A stretch of 64,000 nt of DNA from Gari tellinella (Eukaryota; Mollusca; Bivalvia; Cardiida; Psammobiidae). The notes under the pieces were generated by a model that did no database searches, was not told where the DNA came from, and was given only the letters and a program-made list of their open reading frames with translations. The translations under genes and the position numbers were made by a program. This document shows, one piece after another, positions 38,601 to 53,600 of this stretch. Each line of letters starts with the position of its first letter. Within the stretch, counting starts at the first letter, position 1. The DNA lies in assembly GCA_922989275.2 (NCBI GenBank), contig OV277867.1:45560070-45624069 (forward strand). The letters run 5' to 3'.

Positions 38601-41600
38601 ATTTACAAATACAAAATACAATTGGAAAAGTTATTAAATTATGAATTGAATCAGTTTACAACATGAACGACATGAAAAATAAGTTATATTATAATAAATG
38701 ACATCATTAATATAATTATGATTCTTTGGCAGACAATTATAGATACAACATATCAACATGAAATTATAGGTACTTGTACAACATTATATATAACTATCAA
38801 CATTATCAATAAGTCACGATGATATAGACACAGACATAATAATATATACCTTTCCAAAATGCAGTAAAACATTTTATTATGATGACGATTTAAGATAAGC
38901 CATCTGACTAATAGGTGGCAGCTTAATGCAGGACAAAAATAATGTAGAAATGTAAATTTCTACAGGAGCTTTCTACATTACTTTTCAACTGCAGTAAGCA
39001 GTGATCTGCACAGGAAATGCAGCATATAGACAGGGTTAACATTGTTGTCAGAATCTTTAAAAAATGTCCAAAGGCCTTTTTGCCCTTGATCTTGCTATGT
39101 CAATGAATGATCAAACGTTTTATCACAGTGCATCTTGGATCAGTTCCTGTTTAACCACAGGAACGCCATTAACCCTTTACCCCACAGAAGCACCCTTTAA
39201 CCCATTTTATGTGGGATACACTTTTACTATTAGGTGTACCTCTAGGCAAACAGTTTTGATCTCAGTGTGGGGCCTGTTCTGAGATCAAAACTGTTTGCAG
39301 CTAGTTCAGTATTCTATCAGAAACTGCTGAAATCTTTTGCAAATATTTGAGTTATACCTGCTGCAGATGACATTTTTAAAATGGCCGCCAAATATTACCC
39401 AGCATACAATGGGTTAAGTGCATTCATTTACTCCTCATACAGAGATTCTTTTCATGCTTAGCCCTGTAAAAGTCCTATATAAATTAGTTTGTGCAACCTG
39501 ACAAGTGGATGCTTAAAGCAACCTGAAAGTAAAGCAAATATCTCCAAAAGAAGCTTTTATGCTTTACTTTCAGCCGGCTTTAAGCAACAACCTGTCTTAA
39601 ATATTGAAAACAAACTTTGGGGGAGAGGGTTAAACTTCTGTCTTCTCCTCCAAATCAGGGACATGTTTCATAAAACTTCGTACGACAAAGGTTGTCGTAA
39701 GTCAGATTTTAAAAGTCAATTAATTTATTATTTATTTCTCCATCTAATCCTGTCTTGAAAAGACGATTCCAAAGAGATGTCACAGGACAGGATTAGATAG
39801 AGAACTCAGAAATTAATTGTATTTTAAAGTTTTGACTTACGACCGTTTTTGTCGTAAGATGTTTTATGAAATGGGCCCAGTGCCTTAGGACTCCTGTATC
39901 CTTTACTAAGAACCGAACAATTAGGATCCTGCTTAGATTCTTAGTTACTTAGCTGCAGATCTAAAATGTTTTGAAAGTTCTATAGTCTTAGAGGCACTCT
40001 ATGTAGCAATATTACGTGAAGGGTTAAACTTTGATATTAATCTAAATGAGTTAAAGTGATGTCTGCAGGAGATCTACAAATGTAGGCAACTTGTAAAGTG
40101 ATCAGATTGCAATCTTGTTTGAAAATATGTTGTTTAACCCATTCCCCATACGCCCTTAATTCTATCTTCCTCTGAAAAAATAGTTCCACTTTATACAGTC
40201 ATTAATATGCATCATAAGGAATATTTTCTATGAACTAGCATATTGTAGCTTAAAGCAGGCTGAAAGTAAAGCAGAATGTGCTTTACTTTCAACCCGCTTT
40301 AAGTGATAACCTTTTATCATAACTTGAAATTGGCTATGGTGTAACCCATTACATCATAGATATACTTTTTTATGCCTCCACTGCAGAAAAGAGTTCTGCT
40401 TTATACAGTCATGTATTGCATAGTAAGAAATATTTTCAAACTTTAGCAGATTGTAGTTTAAAGCATGATGTGTGTAATGTGTTTAAGGCACATTTTGCTT
40501 TACTTTCAGCCTGCTTTAAGTGGTCTCCTGTCTTCAAAACTAGAAACAGGCTATGCCGGGTGAAGGGTTAAATATACTGCTTTTTAGACTTTAATTGTTA
40601 AATTGATTTGATTCTGAACTAAATCTGATTCAACTTTGTAACTACATTCAAACTGTTTAAATATATAAGCCATTGGAAGCATGAACCATTCAGAGAAAAT
40701 TTACATGCAGACAGTGAAGATCCAGATGAAAATGATGGATCTCTCAGAAATGGCACTGTACATACTGTATATGATGAAAGCAAATATCAGATAAATGGAT
40801 ATATTGCCTTTAAATCCTGATTACCCCATAAATACGCCTTTTAACGCCTCCAATTTATTCAAACCAAAAAAAAAATAGTTCCAACTTACACAGCTATGAA
40901 TATGTATCATAAGAAATATCTTCTATATTCCAGCAGATGATAGCTTAAAGCAGGCTGAAAGTAAAGCAGAATGCGCCTTAAGGCGCATTCTGCTTTACTC
41001 TCAACCTGCTTTAAGTAGTAACCTGTCTTCAAAGTTACAGGCTATGGGGTAATGGGTTAAAACATCCCTGTAATTGATATTTGACTTAATTCCAATAAAC
41101 AAGATGGAAGCAATCACTAACAGAAATGGGTAAGACACAAAAGTACCAGCGTTCAAGTATGTGCAAGTCTGTTTTTCCAACTTACACAGTAAAACCCTAT
41201 AGCTATTACGACCACTAAAACATAGACTAATTGGTTGTTTAAAAGACAGGTGACAACTTAAAGCAAGTTGACAGTAAAATAGACAAGCTCCAAAGGAAGC
41301 TTTCTGTTTTACTGTCACATTGCTTTAAACAGTCATGATCACCTGTCAGAAAACACCTAATAATTAACACAATTTAGTGGTTTTAATTGAGAGGATTTAC
41401 TGTATGTCCTTAGGGTACAGTCAAACCTGGGAAGCAGCCATTGATATGGTTTGTCTAATATGAGTCTATACTCTCTCCTGGGTCCAAGGTTATAAAGCGT
41501 TTGAGCTGAGTCTGAGCCTAGGCTCAAATCTGATTTTTTCCTAAAGTTATTAGCAAATGTAATTGTTCATAATTATGATAGATGTTCAAACTAGGTGGAG

Positions 41601-44600
41601 TTTTATATTTGAATATTCAGCAGGAGGAGGGTTAACTCTTTCATCACCATGGACCTGTTTAAAATATACTCATTACATTTTGCAAACAGTGTAGACCTAG
41701 ATCAGAGGGCCCCTATAGGAGCCCTCTGATCTTGATCTACACTGTTTGCTCATTAAGACAGGTATTTATAACACTACCCAGAATTGCAAGTAGACTGGTT
41801 CATAATTTGGTAAGTGAAATGATCCACAAGGGAACTTAATTACCCACAAGAGTTACTTAGTGTCGAAAGAGTTAAAACAAGCTTGACTGTACCATGAAGC
41901 ACTTTGTTAGCGAATTGGTGAACTTTGCTCTCAGTCCTGCTGAGTAACATTTGTCACAGCTAGGTCAATCCTGTTCTCTTATGTTGAGGCATGGATATGT
42001 CATGTTGTCTTTAAGGGATGGTAACTCCACATTCATACCAGGATGGTGAAGGGATATAGATTTTTAATCTCCCTTTGATTGGTGTTTGTCCCCAGCATTC
42101 TCTGTAGTATCCTGGAATGAGAATAATATAAAGATAAAATTCTTTTTTTATAAAGCCTGTCTTTAGAACAGCAGCCAAGGTTCGGAAGCATTTGAGTTGA
42201 GTCTTAGATTGTTCTAAAGCATTTGATTGGTCAGCTCTTTATCACCCTGGGACTGGGTATATTTTCTCATGGTATTGTTCCTTTGTCTGTTCCTTAAAGC
42301 TGTGACGCAGTGTCTGATCTTGATTCAAGCAGTTTGTCATTTGTCATTATATTTATTCTATCCAAATGTCAAAATATGTAACTTTGAGGAGAACAGCAGA
42401 CGACAAATTATAAGCTGACAGTATTGCAGCCATGAAAAAGTTGGACATAAATGTCTTGGTTGGAGAACAGCAGCAAATCTCGTTGTAAGGAGGGAGTCTT
42501 TGTTGTGAGAGCTGTTTTAGGGAGGGAGATTTGTAATTTGTTTTTGCTACATCTGGAACTCTGGAAATAGCTGAAATTATTTGTTTTTGGAGTTTATCTC
42601 ATTGCAGTAGCTATTGTGAACTTTTTAACGTATACAAGCACCAGCTCTGATAAAAGGTGCAAAATACTTGAGCAAATTAATAGGTTATTCAGAATTCTGT
42701 AGATAATTTCTAACATAAGTGTTTTCTTGCATAAAATACACTGACGTAAGAAGATAACAGTTTACAGCTGACATTAATCTTCCTGTTAAAATGTAATAAA
42801 ATGCAAACAAATTTATAAGTTTGGAGCCTGATGAGAGGCAGAGTTTTTTGGTATTTGCTCTTGCTCCAGTTGTTTGCAGTGGACAGATGTTCATATAGTA
42901 CAAATATGTACAATAAAACCTGTATTAACCTATTACCCCATAAATACACCTTTTCACACCTCTAATTTATTCCTTCACTGAAGAAAAAAGTTCCAAATTA
43001 TACAATTATAAATATTTGTAGAAGAAATATTTTCTTTTTTCTAGTAGATGGTAGCTTTAAGCAGGCTGAAAGTAAAGCAGAATGTGCCCTAAGGCACATT
43101 CTGCTTTACTTTCAACCTACTTTAAGTTGTCTATTATTTTCAATAGTAGAAAGAGGCTACGGGTTAATGGGTTAAGTGACCATTCAATATAATGACCACT
43201 AGCAGTCTTTCATTCAGGCATTGCAGGATAGAAATAGTGCAGAAAGCAGCAGCATTATTTGTATTCTGCATTTAGCAGAAATGATAGTTGCTTAACCCAT
43301 TACCCCATAAATATGCCTTTTTACGCCTTTATTTTTATTCCTCTACTGAAGAAATTAGTTCCAATTTATACTGTTAAAAATAAGAATTATTTAAACTATT
43401 TTCTATATATTAGTAGATGGTAGCTGAAAGCAGACTGAAAGTAAAGCAGAATGTGCCTTCAGGCACATTTTGCTTTACTTCTAACCTGCTTTAAGTTGTC
43501 ACCCATTTTCAAAACTAGAAACAGGCTATGTCGTAATGGGTTAATACAAGTTTGACTGTAGAGTAGATTTTCAAATGCCAATATGCTAAGGTCTTTTCCA
43601 AACCCTATCATCCATGTGACTAAATCAAGGTCTCAAAGAGATGACTCTAATGACTAGTCACAACATAAGGTTTGGTTTAGATATAGGTGGAGAAACTGCT
43701 GGAAAAGTTCAGTTTACTCTCTATTTTACTGAGCCTGAGGAAAGACCTGTAAAAATGTTCAGGAGTGGTATCATTTTCCAATCAAAACTTGATACAGCAT
43801 AAAACACTTTAACCTCAGTAACCAGTCAAACTTGTCTACTGGCTTAAACCCTTTACCTCATAGCCTGTTGTTTCAAGTTTTGAAGACATTTGACCACTTA
43901 AAGCAGGTTGAAAGTAAAGCAGAATGTGCCATCAGGCACATTCTGCTTTACTTTCAGCCTGCTTTATGCTTACAAGCTACTAGGATATAGAATATATTTG
44001 TTAGGCTGAATATTCATGACTGTATAAATTGGAAGAATTTCCTTTAGTGGAGAAATAAATTAAAGGAGTACATTGTATTTATGGGGTAATGGGATAAGTA
44101 GGACATACCAGTATTTTAAAGTTGAAACATGGCAAAGTCATGTTTTATATTTTTAAATACAGGTAAGTTTGATTGAAGCCAGTCCTTATCTATAGAGATT
44201 CAGGTTTTACTGTAATATAATTATGTTAGTAGTTTACCATAATACCATTAACCTCTTTACAATTTATTACAGAGAAAAGCTATTCATGCTCTTAGTAAAA
44301 CTGCTTGATACAGTAAATCTTCCCCTAATCCCAATAAAACAAACTCACTGTAGCTGATTGAAGGTGTATATTGCCAGCCTAATATTAAAACCTATAGAGC
44401 CAATTTTCAGAAAATCACTTTTTGACATCTTAGGAAAGATTGCGCCTATATGCAGAAAAAACCCGTACTTCTATCCCAATCAGAAAGGCTGTGAACAGTC
44501 ACCTGATGAAATGTCGTATACTGATTGATGCAAAAGTCTTAATTTCAAAACATCATACTTGGTCAGAAAAATTTGTAGTTTTGTGATGTGTCTGTATCTC

Positions 44601-47600
44601 TCAGTCTTTGGAACGACATGAAGCAATAGAATTATAGGTATTGTTTGAGTGGGAGGCGAATCAGGCGATAATGATGAGATATAGTGAAACCTGTAGGTAA
44701 TTAGGTCTAAAGTAATTAGATAAACATACCCATACATTAGATAGTGCAATACATGTACAGTATAACCTCCGTTATCCGACACCCCATGGTTCCATGTTTG
44801 TAAGTCGGTTAAGAGAGGTTGTCGGTTAACAGAATTAGGCCTAAGTTCACAAGTTTACACACCCAAATATTGTCGCTGCGAGGCAAATTTCCCGATGCCG
44901 ATTGACTTATTAAATATGCTTGAACAAGCATGACTGCAGCATATCCTTGTCAGGTTTTTCCAGTTTAAAATAGGAGTCCCGGCTCCGGTTCTACACGGTT
45001 TTCCATTGTTTTTACTACAGTAGGCATAGACGTGTATAGTCAGTGTACAATCGGAAGTAAACACGCATACATGTAGATATTAAGGGATCGACTAAAACAC
45101 CGGCACTTTGGTATTTATATTTTATATACAAGTACAATCTTCTCTCGTTATGTCGAACTAGCGGGAAATTAACAAAAACTTCAAAACGCGAGAATGTTTT
45201 TATTTTCTCTCAATATAACTTGAGCATAGATTTTTACGCCTGCGATTATTACTATAGACTTGACCTATGCGGAGGGCGCATTAGATATATATTTCGTACT
45301 TCTAATATTGACAACGTGACGGAGAGGACGATTGGCATATACCTGTAATTTGAACACGAAATAATAGTTAGCTAATATTGGAAAGGATGGATGAGTTGGT
45401 CTTTTCGGCACTGTGACCCTGAATGGGTTGCTTACACGTGTTGGCTGAATTTATCTTATTAACCCTCTAATTATTCACTCATTGTAAAACAATACATTTT
45501 GTTTTACACGGCCATCCGAGCAATATGTGTCATTATCACCTGGGCGTGTATAGTCGGTCAATGATCAAAGGTCAGCATACCGTCCGATAACGGGGTGTGA
45601 AAAACCTCTTATTTACCTTTTTGGGTCCGTCAAGGTATGTCGGATAACGGTTAACAGAGGATCCGATCAAGAGAGAGTTAGGTTACATAAAATATATAGG
45701 GAAACTGCCGGGACCGAACGACAGGGTCGGATAACAGAGGTTTCCGGTCAAGAGAGGTGTCGATCGACAGAGGTTATACTGTATATCTCAATATGCTGGC
45801 AGCCTGGAACACTATTCAGTGTTACTTTTGAAAACTTAATTCTTTAAAACCTAACCATTCTCTTGCTGAATATTTATACATTAAACTTCGCTCACTACGA
45901 ATATCTATCATTTGAGCAATTACATTGGCTAATTAAATAAGTATATTTTTCCCTAGAATTTGTGCAAACTCATGTCAGCAAGATCCTTTAAGAAAACAAT
46001 GCAGACCCTGATCTGGGTCTACATTGTTTTCAAAAAGCATCTGCACACTTCACTGGAGAAAACTTTTTTTTTTTCATTTATCAATGTAAAAGGTCAGATG
46101 ATAAATATACAAATTTGGCTGAGTGATATGTGAATATTTAGTGGGAGAAGAGTTAAAAACTGTTAGCAAATCTTAAAACAATCAAACAATTAGGGCTGCA
46201 ACAATTTATTGCACAGGACTGGCATAGTGTCTCTGCAGACTGTAATATACTGTGTAGTTTAATTGTAGACAAAGTGGGCCACTCTAAAAACAATCATAGC
46301 AGGTTTTAATTGCACATGCAGCTGTTAAACATAGTTACAGTCACAGCATAATTATGAACCTATTGCAACTTGTTACCCCTTGCCCCCTTTCCACATTGCC
46401 TGTTCCTAGTTTTAAAGACAGGTGAACACTTATAGCAGTAAAGGTACTTTCAGCATGCTTTAACCCATTACACCATAAATACATCTTTTTACACCTTTGA
46501 TTTATTCCTACACTGCAGAAAATAGTGTCAATTTATATATTCATGTATAAGTATCATCAAAAAAAGTTTCTATATTCTTGTAGATGAAAGCTTAAAGCAT
46601 GTTGAAAGTAAAGCAGAATGTGCCTTAAGGCGCATTCTGCTTTACTTACAACCTGGTTTTAGTGTTCATGCAGCTATCTTTCATACTAGAAACGAGCTAT
46701 AGGGTAATGGGTTAATAATGAAAAGAAGTTTTAATCATTGATAGGTTATAATATTACTAGTGCTCAAGAAAACAGAAATTCAAATTGGTCCTTGAAATAT
46801 ATGTCATCTGCAGTCTGTAGAAAGCCTACAACCTTTATTATACTGAATTTTCAAAGGGACTCTTCCATTGACTGATAAATAACTAGTTTAAAATAACTCT
46901 TGAGGGGTTGGTTTTCAAACTAGTTAATAGTATGACAAACAGTGCAGACCCTTTCAGAGGGCAATTCACCATTTGCAAATGGTGCATATATACCGTTACT
47001 TGTTTCCTGTATGTTCAGTTAAGTAATTTTTCTAGAAAATATTAGAGTGTCAAACAGCTGAATCTAGATGAGATGCCAAGTTACAATATATTTTGCTCAC
47101 AACAAGAGTTAAAGGTTGAAAGGTGAAATATATTGTACATTTTTGGGTGATAACAAGCGTTTAGGATAATGTAATAGCTAGCTATTTTCAATGTGTCATA
47201 AATGCAAATTGGTTTGATACACTACCACAATTGCATCATTATGATGCAAAATGCCGAATGCTGCAAAGTCCCTCCATTACGACCATTCAAAAGAAACTGT
47301 CTTTGTGAAATTCTCCATTTTTTATTCATATATAAAATTTTGCCCACTGTGAACATCTATAATCTGAACTATGACCTCTGCTTATAAATTATGAAAAAGT
47401 TTTCTTCAAAAAACAGATCCTATAAGAAAATAGTGCCGACCCTAATCAGACAGCTCCTTAAGGAGCTGACAGCAGGAGAAGGGTTAACACTTCAGATTTT
47501 GTCTTCTGCTTCAAAAATATCTACTTTTGAGATCCTAAAATTCTTAAGACTCAGGAAACAAACAGTTTAGATCCTGATCAGATGTTGAGTTACTGCTTAT

Positions 47601-50600
47601 AACCAATAGCATTCTAAAAGTTACGGATTCTCACAGATATTTATAGAGATACGAGTTTCATGATATTTCTGGAATTTCTTTCAAGTTTGATGCAAAATGT
47701 GTTCAAGCAGTTATTCTTTAATGCATGAAACAAGGTAGTCAAACCTCGATAATTCGAATTTGTTGAAGTCGAAATTACATGCATTCCTTCTGTTTGAATT
47801 GTTTATAGTTCGAGCTAGAAGTCAAACATACCCATATTTCAAAGTTGAAACATGGCTAAGCCATATGTTTTAACCCACTACCCCATACATACGCCTTTTT
47901 ACGCCTTTAAATCAATCCTGTAGTGAAGAAAATACTTCCAAATTATACAATTATGAATATTTATCAGAAGAAATATTTTTTATTTTCCAGTAGATGGTAC
48001 CTTAAAGCAGGCTGAAAGTAAAGCAGAATGCGCCATAAGGCGCATTCTGCTTTACTTTCAACCTGCTTTAAGTGGTCATCTATCTTCAAAACTAGAAACA
48101 GGCTATGTGGTAATGGGTTATAACTTATAAGTGTAAAATATTGGTAAGTTTAAACTAAGCGAGTTGGAGTTGTTGAGATTTGACTGTACATTGCTTTGTA
48201 ATTTCATGAGAAAATTTGGTAATTTGAAAATGATATATTCTGGCAGTTCTTAGAGATGTATCCTTACAGTTTGAAAACATGACAGAAATTATTCAAGAGG
48301 CTGTTTGGTACATTGAAAAAATGCTGGAGTATTATAACCTTAAGCGTTGGAAGTGATGTTTGCAGTCACTTGCATTAATCCATTACTCCATAAATATATG
48401 CCTTTTTATGCCTTTAACCCTTTCCCCCATAGAAGCGCCTTTTAGCGCATTCAGTTTATTCCAACACTGAAGAAAATAGTTCCAATTTATACAGACATAA
48501 ATATGTTTCATAAGGAATATTTTCTCTATTCTAGCAGGTTGTGGCTTAAAGCAGGCTGAAAGTAAAGCAGAATGTGCCATAGGGCACATTCTGCTTTACG
48601 TTCAACCTGCTTTAAGTAGTCACCTATTTTCAAAACAAGAAACAGGCTATGGTGTAAAGGATTATTTTATTCCTCCACTGAGGAAAATAGTTCCATGTTA
48701 TACAGTCATGAATATATTTTCTATATCCTAGCAGGACACCTTTACTCCTTCCTATGCACCACAAATGATTATTGATTGATGCTATTGAAAAAAACAAAAT
48801 CAAAAACTACCAGAAAGCTCCTACTTTCACCTTGCTTTAACCCATTACTCCATAAACACACCTTTTAACGCCCTTAATTAATTCCTTTACTGAAGAAAAT
48901 AGTTTGATTTTATTCAGTCATGAATATGTATCATAAGAAATAGTCTAAATATCCTAGCAGATTGTAGCTTAAAGCAGGCTGCTTTACTTTCAACCTGCTT
49001 GAAGTGATCACCTATCTTTGATACTAGAAACAGACTATGGAGTAAAGGATTAATCCATTACCCCTTAACTTGTTTCAAGTATTGGAGATAGGTGACTACT
49101 TAAAGCAGATTAAAAGTAAAGCAGAATGCGCCATAAGGCACATTCTGCTTTACTTTCAACCTGCGTTAAGCTATCTTCTGCTAGGATACAGAAAACATTT
49201 CTAATGATACATATTCATGACTGTATAAATTGGAACTATTTTCTTAAGCAAAAGAATAATCTAAAGGCGAAAAAAGGTGTATTTATTGGGTAATGGGATA
49301 AACATTTATGCCTGCCAAGTCATAAAAACAGTTGGATATAGGTGATTTGCAATTTTGCCATAGAGTATAGGGTTAGCCTAAGTTTGACTGTACAGTTGAA
49401 CTTCGATATCTCGAACTCGGTTAGGTCGAACATACCTGTATTTCAAAGTTAAAACGTGAACATACTCATATTTCAAAGTTAAAACGTGAGTCAGCCACGT
49501 TTTAACTTTGAAATACGGGCATGTTCGACTCAACCAAGCTTGAAATAATGCAATTCATGTGTCAACAACTCGGATAGTTCGAATTAAGCGAGTTTGAGAT
49601 ACCGAAATTCGACTGTATTTCAAATGAAATCAGCTACCAAAGCCAGATGTAGGTGTATTTGTACATCATTTCAGATTTTTGTATGATATTATGTCATGCC
49701 CCCAGTGGTTAACATCAAGGATGTTTTACATATCGTATAAATAAGTCACCAATCTCCCTATGAACTTTCAAAGCACTTAAACCATTGCATTTCAATCATT
49801 TTACATAATTATTGTATACAGTCCTCAAACTTCCTTTGAGCATTCAACATTACAGTGAGGGAGCCAGGAATGAAGTTTTATACATCTTTCAAATAGTGTA
49901 GACCCTTAAATGAGGTTTACTTATGTAGTACTAGCCTTGATATAAGGGTTACGGTAACTCTATTTGTTCTACCTATAAGTATTTTAAGGACAAACCCCTT
50001 GAGAGTTGTACATTTATCAGTTATCAGAAAATGGTCCATTAAAAAGTTCAGCTTTGAAAAGATTACCTCTGTGCATGCTAGCAGCAAAACCATGATGCAA
50101 ACAATTTGAGTTCTTATGAGGTGTCGGGTAACTCGGCCTCTCATCAAGATAAAAACTGTTTAAGATTCTGACCCTAATTTGAATTTTTTTTTGGAGAAAA
50201 TTCTAAATTTTGAACAGTATGTGAGGAAAAATTGTTGCAGATGACAATATTACTTGGCGTTCACAGGTATATACCCATCACCCAATAGATACACCATTTT
50301 ACACCTTTAATTTATCCCCCAATTAAAGAAAAAAGTTATACTTTGATACAAATATGCATATGCACCTTTCAGTCTGCTTTAAGCAACTACATGTATCTAT
50401 TTTCAATACTGAAAACAAACGATTAGAGAAAAGAATAAGTACTGAGAATAGCATGAATTCTTTACTCCATAGACTATTTTCAGCCTGCCTTAAGTTACCA
50501 TCTGCAGAGAATAGAAAATACTCCTTATGATACATATTCAAGACTGTAAAATTTGAACTATTTTCTTCAGTGGAGGAATACAGTAAAGGCATAAAAATGA

Positions 50601-53600
50601 GTATCTATAGGGTAATGGGTTGAATGTTTCTGTAGAAATATACCTACCTTCTACATTTGGAAGAACATTGTTTACTCTATTTACTTTTATTACAGACTGT
50701 TTATTAGCCCCCACAAACTCGCAGTGGTCCTCGCCTAAATCTTCCTTATCTCCAATGTCTAGAAAAGTATCTTCCAGAGAATCACTCAAGAATATTTTGT
50801 ATCTCGTTGCATTGCACAAAACTACTCCAACAAATACACCAGTTTCATAGCCCGTCTTTTTCACATATTTTTTACCTCCATAACACCCTGTTATTTCAGC
50901 CGAGTACTGAAAGTCATAAGCTATCCACTTATTTTCCTCCAAAGCACTGTTGCGAGTATACCGTTCAACTTCTTCTAAAGATTCCTTAAAGCCTTCCATA
51001 GAGTCCTGTATAGTATCTATTTGCTTCAGTAAGTCACTATGTCTATCTTTAAGTTGGTCATATCTACTTTGAGAATTTACAAAGTCTTGTTTTATAGATA
51101 CAATATCTTTAGCATGAAGCTGGTGAAGGTGTGATATGTTAGGGAATACATATTGCCAATTATCTTGCATGCCTTCTATAAAATGTACTGCTCTTGCAAC
51201 CTTCAACTCTTCTTCAAGCTGTTCTTGATTGAAGTCAGGATATTCAGGATATAGTGTATCATTGATCTGCCCGTTTAATGTAGATATATTGTTCTCCACA
51301 TAGTGTAAAGTTTGTCTCATGTCCGCTTTGAAATTTTGTAAAGCAGTTTTTGTTAGATGCTGTTCCCTTTCGCTATCGTCTAATTTCTCACGGAAATGAT
51401 TTATCTCTTGTCTTAAAGGTTTGCTATATTCAGACAATTTAGAAGTGACTTTAATTTCCATATCTAACAGTCCTTGCTGGAAGAGGTCTTGAAACTGTGG
51501 GTCAGCAAGGAAGTTAGAGCGCAGGCTAGAGATACCAGATGCTAAAGTTTTAATGTCATTTTCAAGACTTTCAATCTTTTTACTTGCATTACCTTCATGA
51601 TGCCCATGTTTTGTCATATTAAACAGTTTATGTTCATACTTAGTTCTAAACCCTTCAATTATGTCCAGTACTTTTGTCATTTTCCTTTCGATTTCTTTCA
51701 AGTGTCTGTTTGTAATAGATTTAACTTTTTCTGTTTGTTTGTCTAAATTTTCTGCCAGGTCACTTTTGAATATTTCGATGAGTCTCTCCATCCTGGAGTC
51801 AAAGCGAGCATCAGCCTGGAAGAATTGAGGTGGTACACCGTTCTCTGGTACCTCATTGTCCAGGGCACTCTGGTCATACTGGAACTGTCGCGCTAGCCTC
51901 TCTAACTGTTGATCAAATCTCCTGGAAAACTGATAACTAGGCTTCGGACCAGCAGCTTTCTTTGTGCCTTTTGTATGTCTAGTTCGTATTGGTTGTGGCA
52001 ACTGAGAACGTTGTCGGGTATTACTCTGTAGTTGGTTGTACAGAATCTCAGATGTTATTTCTTCATAACTGCTATCCACTAAACCATTGTTTGTTGCAGC
52101 GTCTATCTCAGAAAGTAACTGTTTTTTGATTTCCCCAGCTAAACTACTCTTGATATCATCTAACTCTTTATCTACTAAAGGTTTCAGCACTCGTACAAGC
52201 CTCTTCCTTGTTATTGTAAACTTTCCACGCTGTTTATCCTCTTCTAACAATGTCAGTCTGCCTTCTATACTGGGAATTTTATTATTTTCCAGTTTCTCCA
52301 GCCGTTCACCTAACTGTTTGATCTCATGGCCTTTATCATCCTTGGCGAGAAGCTTTGTAAGCCTTATATTGAGCTCGCTAATGTCCTGCTTGACTTGTCT
52401 TATTTCACTAGCTATGGCATGCATCTTCATAGTGGTTTTCCCTTTCTCATCACAGGAGCTTTTAATCTTTTCTTGTGGAATGACCAAACTGACAATACAA
52501 TTTTCCTCATCATCTGTCTTTGACACCGCTGCCGCATCCATTTCACCAAACATCACCATAGTAACATAACAAAACACTAGCGGAATTTTAATATCCATAT
52601 TTCTGCACAGGAGGAACATCAGTAGTTTTGAAAACACATGATAAGCTCTGACACGGTTTTATCCTCCGATGAGATATGCAGAATTCCTGGTGGAGAGGAG
52701 AGGCAGTACCGTATTTCCTTGGCCTTGTTGAGTGGCTGTTGATAAGCAATCGAGGAGAGTAGGAGCGGTACTATTGTAAAGTCTGCTTACATCATCAGCA
52801 CATCAGATCACTGTTACCACATATTTCACCTGTAATATAAAATATCTAAATAAAATATCTCATTCAAACCTAGTCACTAGTATACTTGTCATATACAAAA
52901 TTTTTAATATGCCCTGTGAAAAGTATGCTTGTCCTATACAAACAGTGCAGACCCTGATCAGAGGGCTCCTTAAGGAGCCCTCTGATCAGGGTCTGCATTG
53001 TTGGTCATTTAGCAATTATATTGTAAAGAACACCCCCAAATAGTCAAAATTGGACTAAACTTAATTGGAGATATGATTTTTCCAGTGGATGTTTCAGGGT
53101 TGAATGAGTTAACACAGTAAAGTATTGACAACTTGCTTCACTCAAGCTTTCTCATATTTCAAAGTTAAAACATGGCTTAGCCAGGCTTTAACTTTGAAAT
53201 ATAGGTACCGGTAAGTTTGATTTGAGAAAATTTTAACATACATGTATTTATAATAGACTAATGTAGAAATACAGGTCGATGACTTTGGCAAAGTTTGAAT
53301 TATCAAGAAATGACTGTTTATACAAAGATAAATAGATTTGAAATTAGTCAGGCAGCAAATTTTATTCATATCAGCTATTCTTTCATTAAATCTTTGCACG
53401 CTAGCGGTGGATATAGCTGCAACAGGCATAACCTTTGAAAACAGTTTGGATCCAGATGAGACTGCCCGTAACACGGCATCTCATCAGGATCCAAACTGTT
53501 TGCAATTCTGACACTGAATTTAAAAGAAATTTTGAAAAATTCCAATTTTAGAACAGAAGCAGACAACAACTGTTGCAGACGGAAAAAAATTACCCAGCAT

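Noticed and set aside
44855..45064. 69-codon frame inside the TA-flanked element as transposase remnant
   Set aside because: No DDE/D motif or similarity that I recognise.
50538..50647. Last 35 codons of the unspliced nested-gene frame
   Set aside because: They follow a good donor and read through a family A element.
52087..52569. 160-codon plus-strand frame
   Set aside because: Antisense shadow of the coiled-coil exon (Leu/Ser-rich mirror of Lys/Glu-rich codons).
52620..52637. Start of the nested protein at 52637
   Set aside because: That codon is GTG; the first ATG in frame is at 52619 and a stronger signal peptide starts at 52598.
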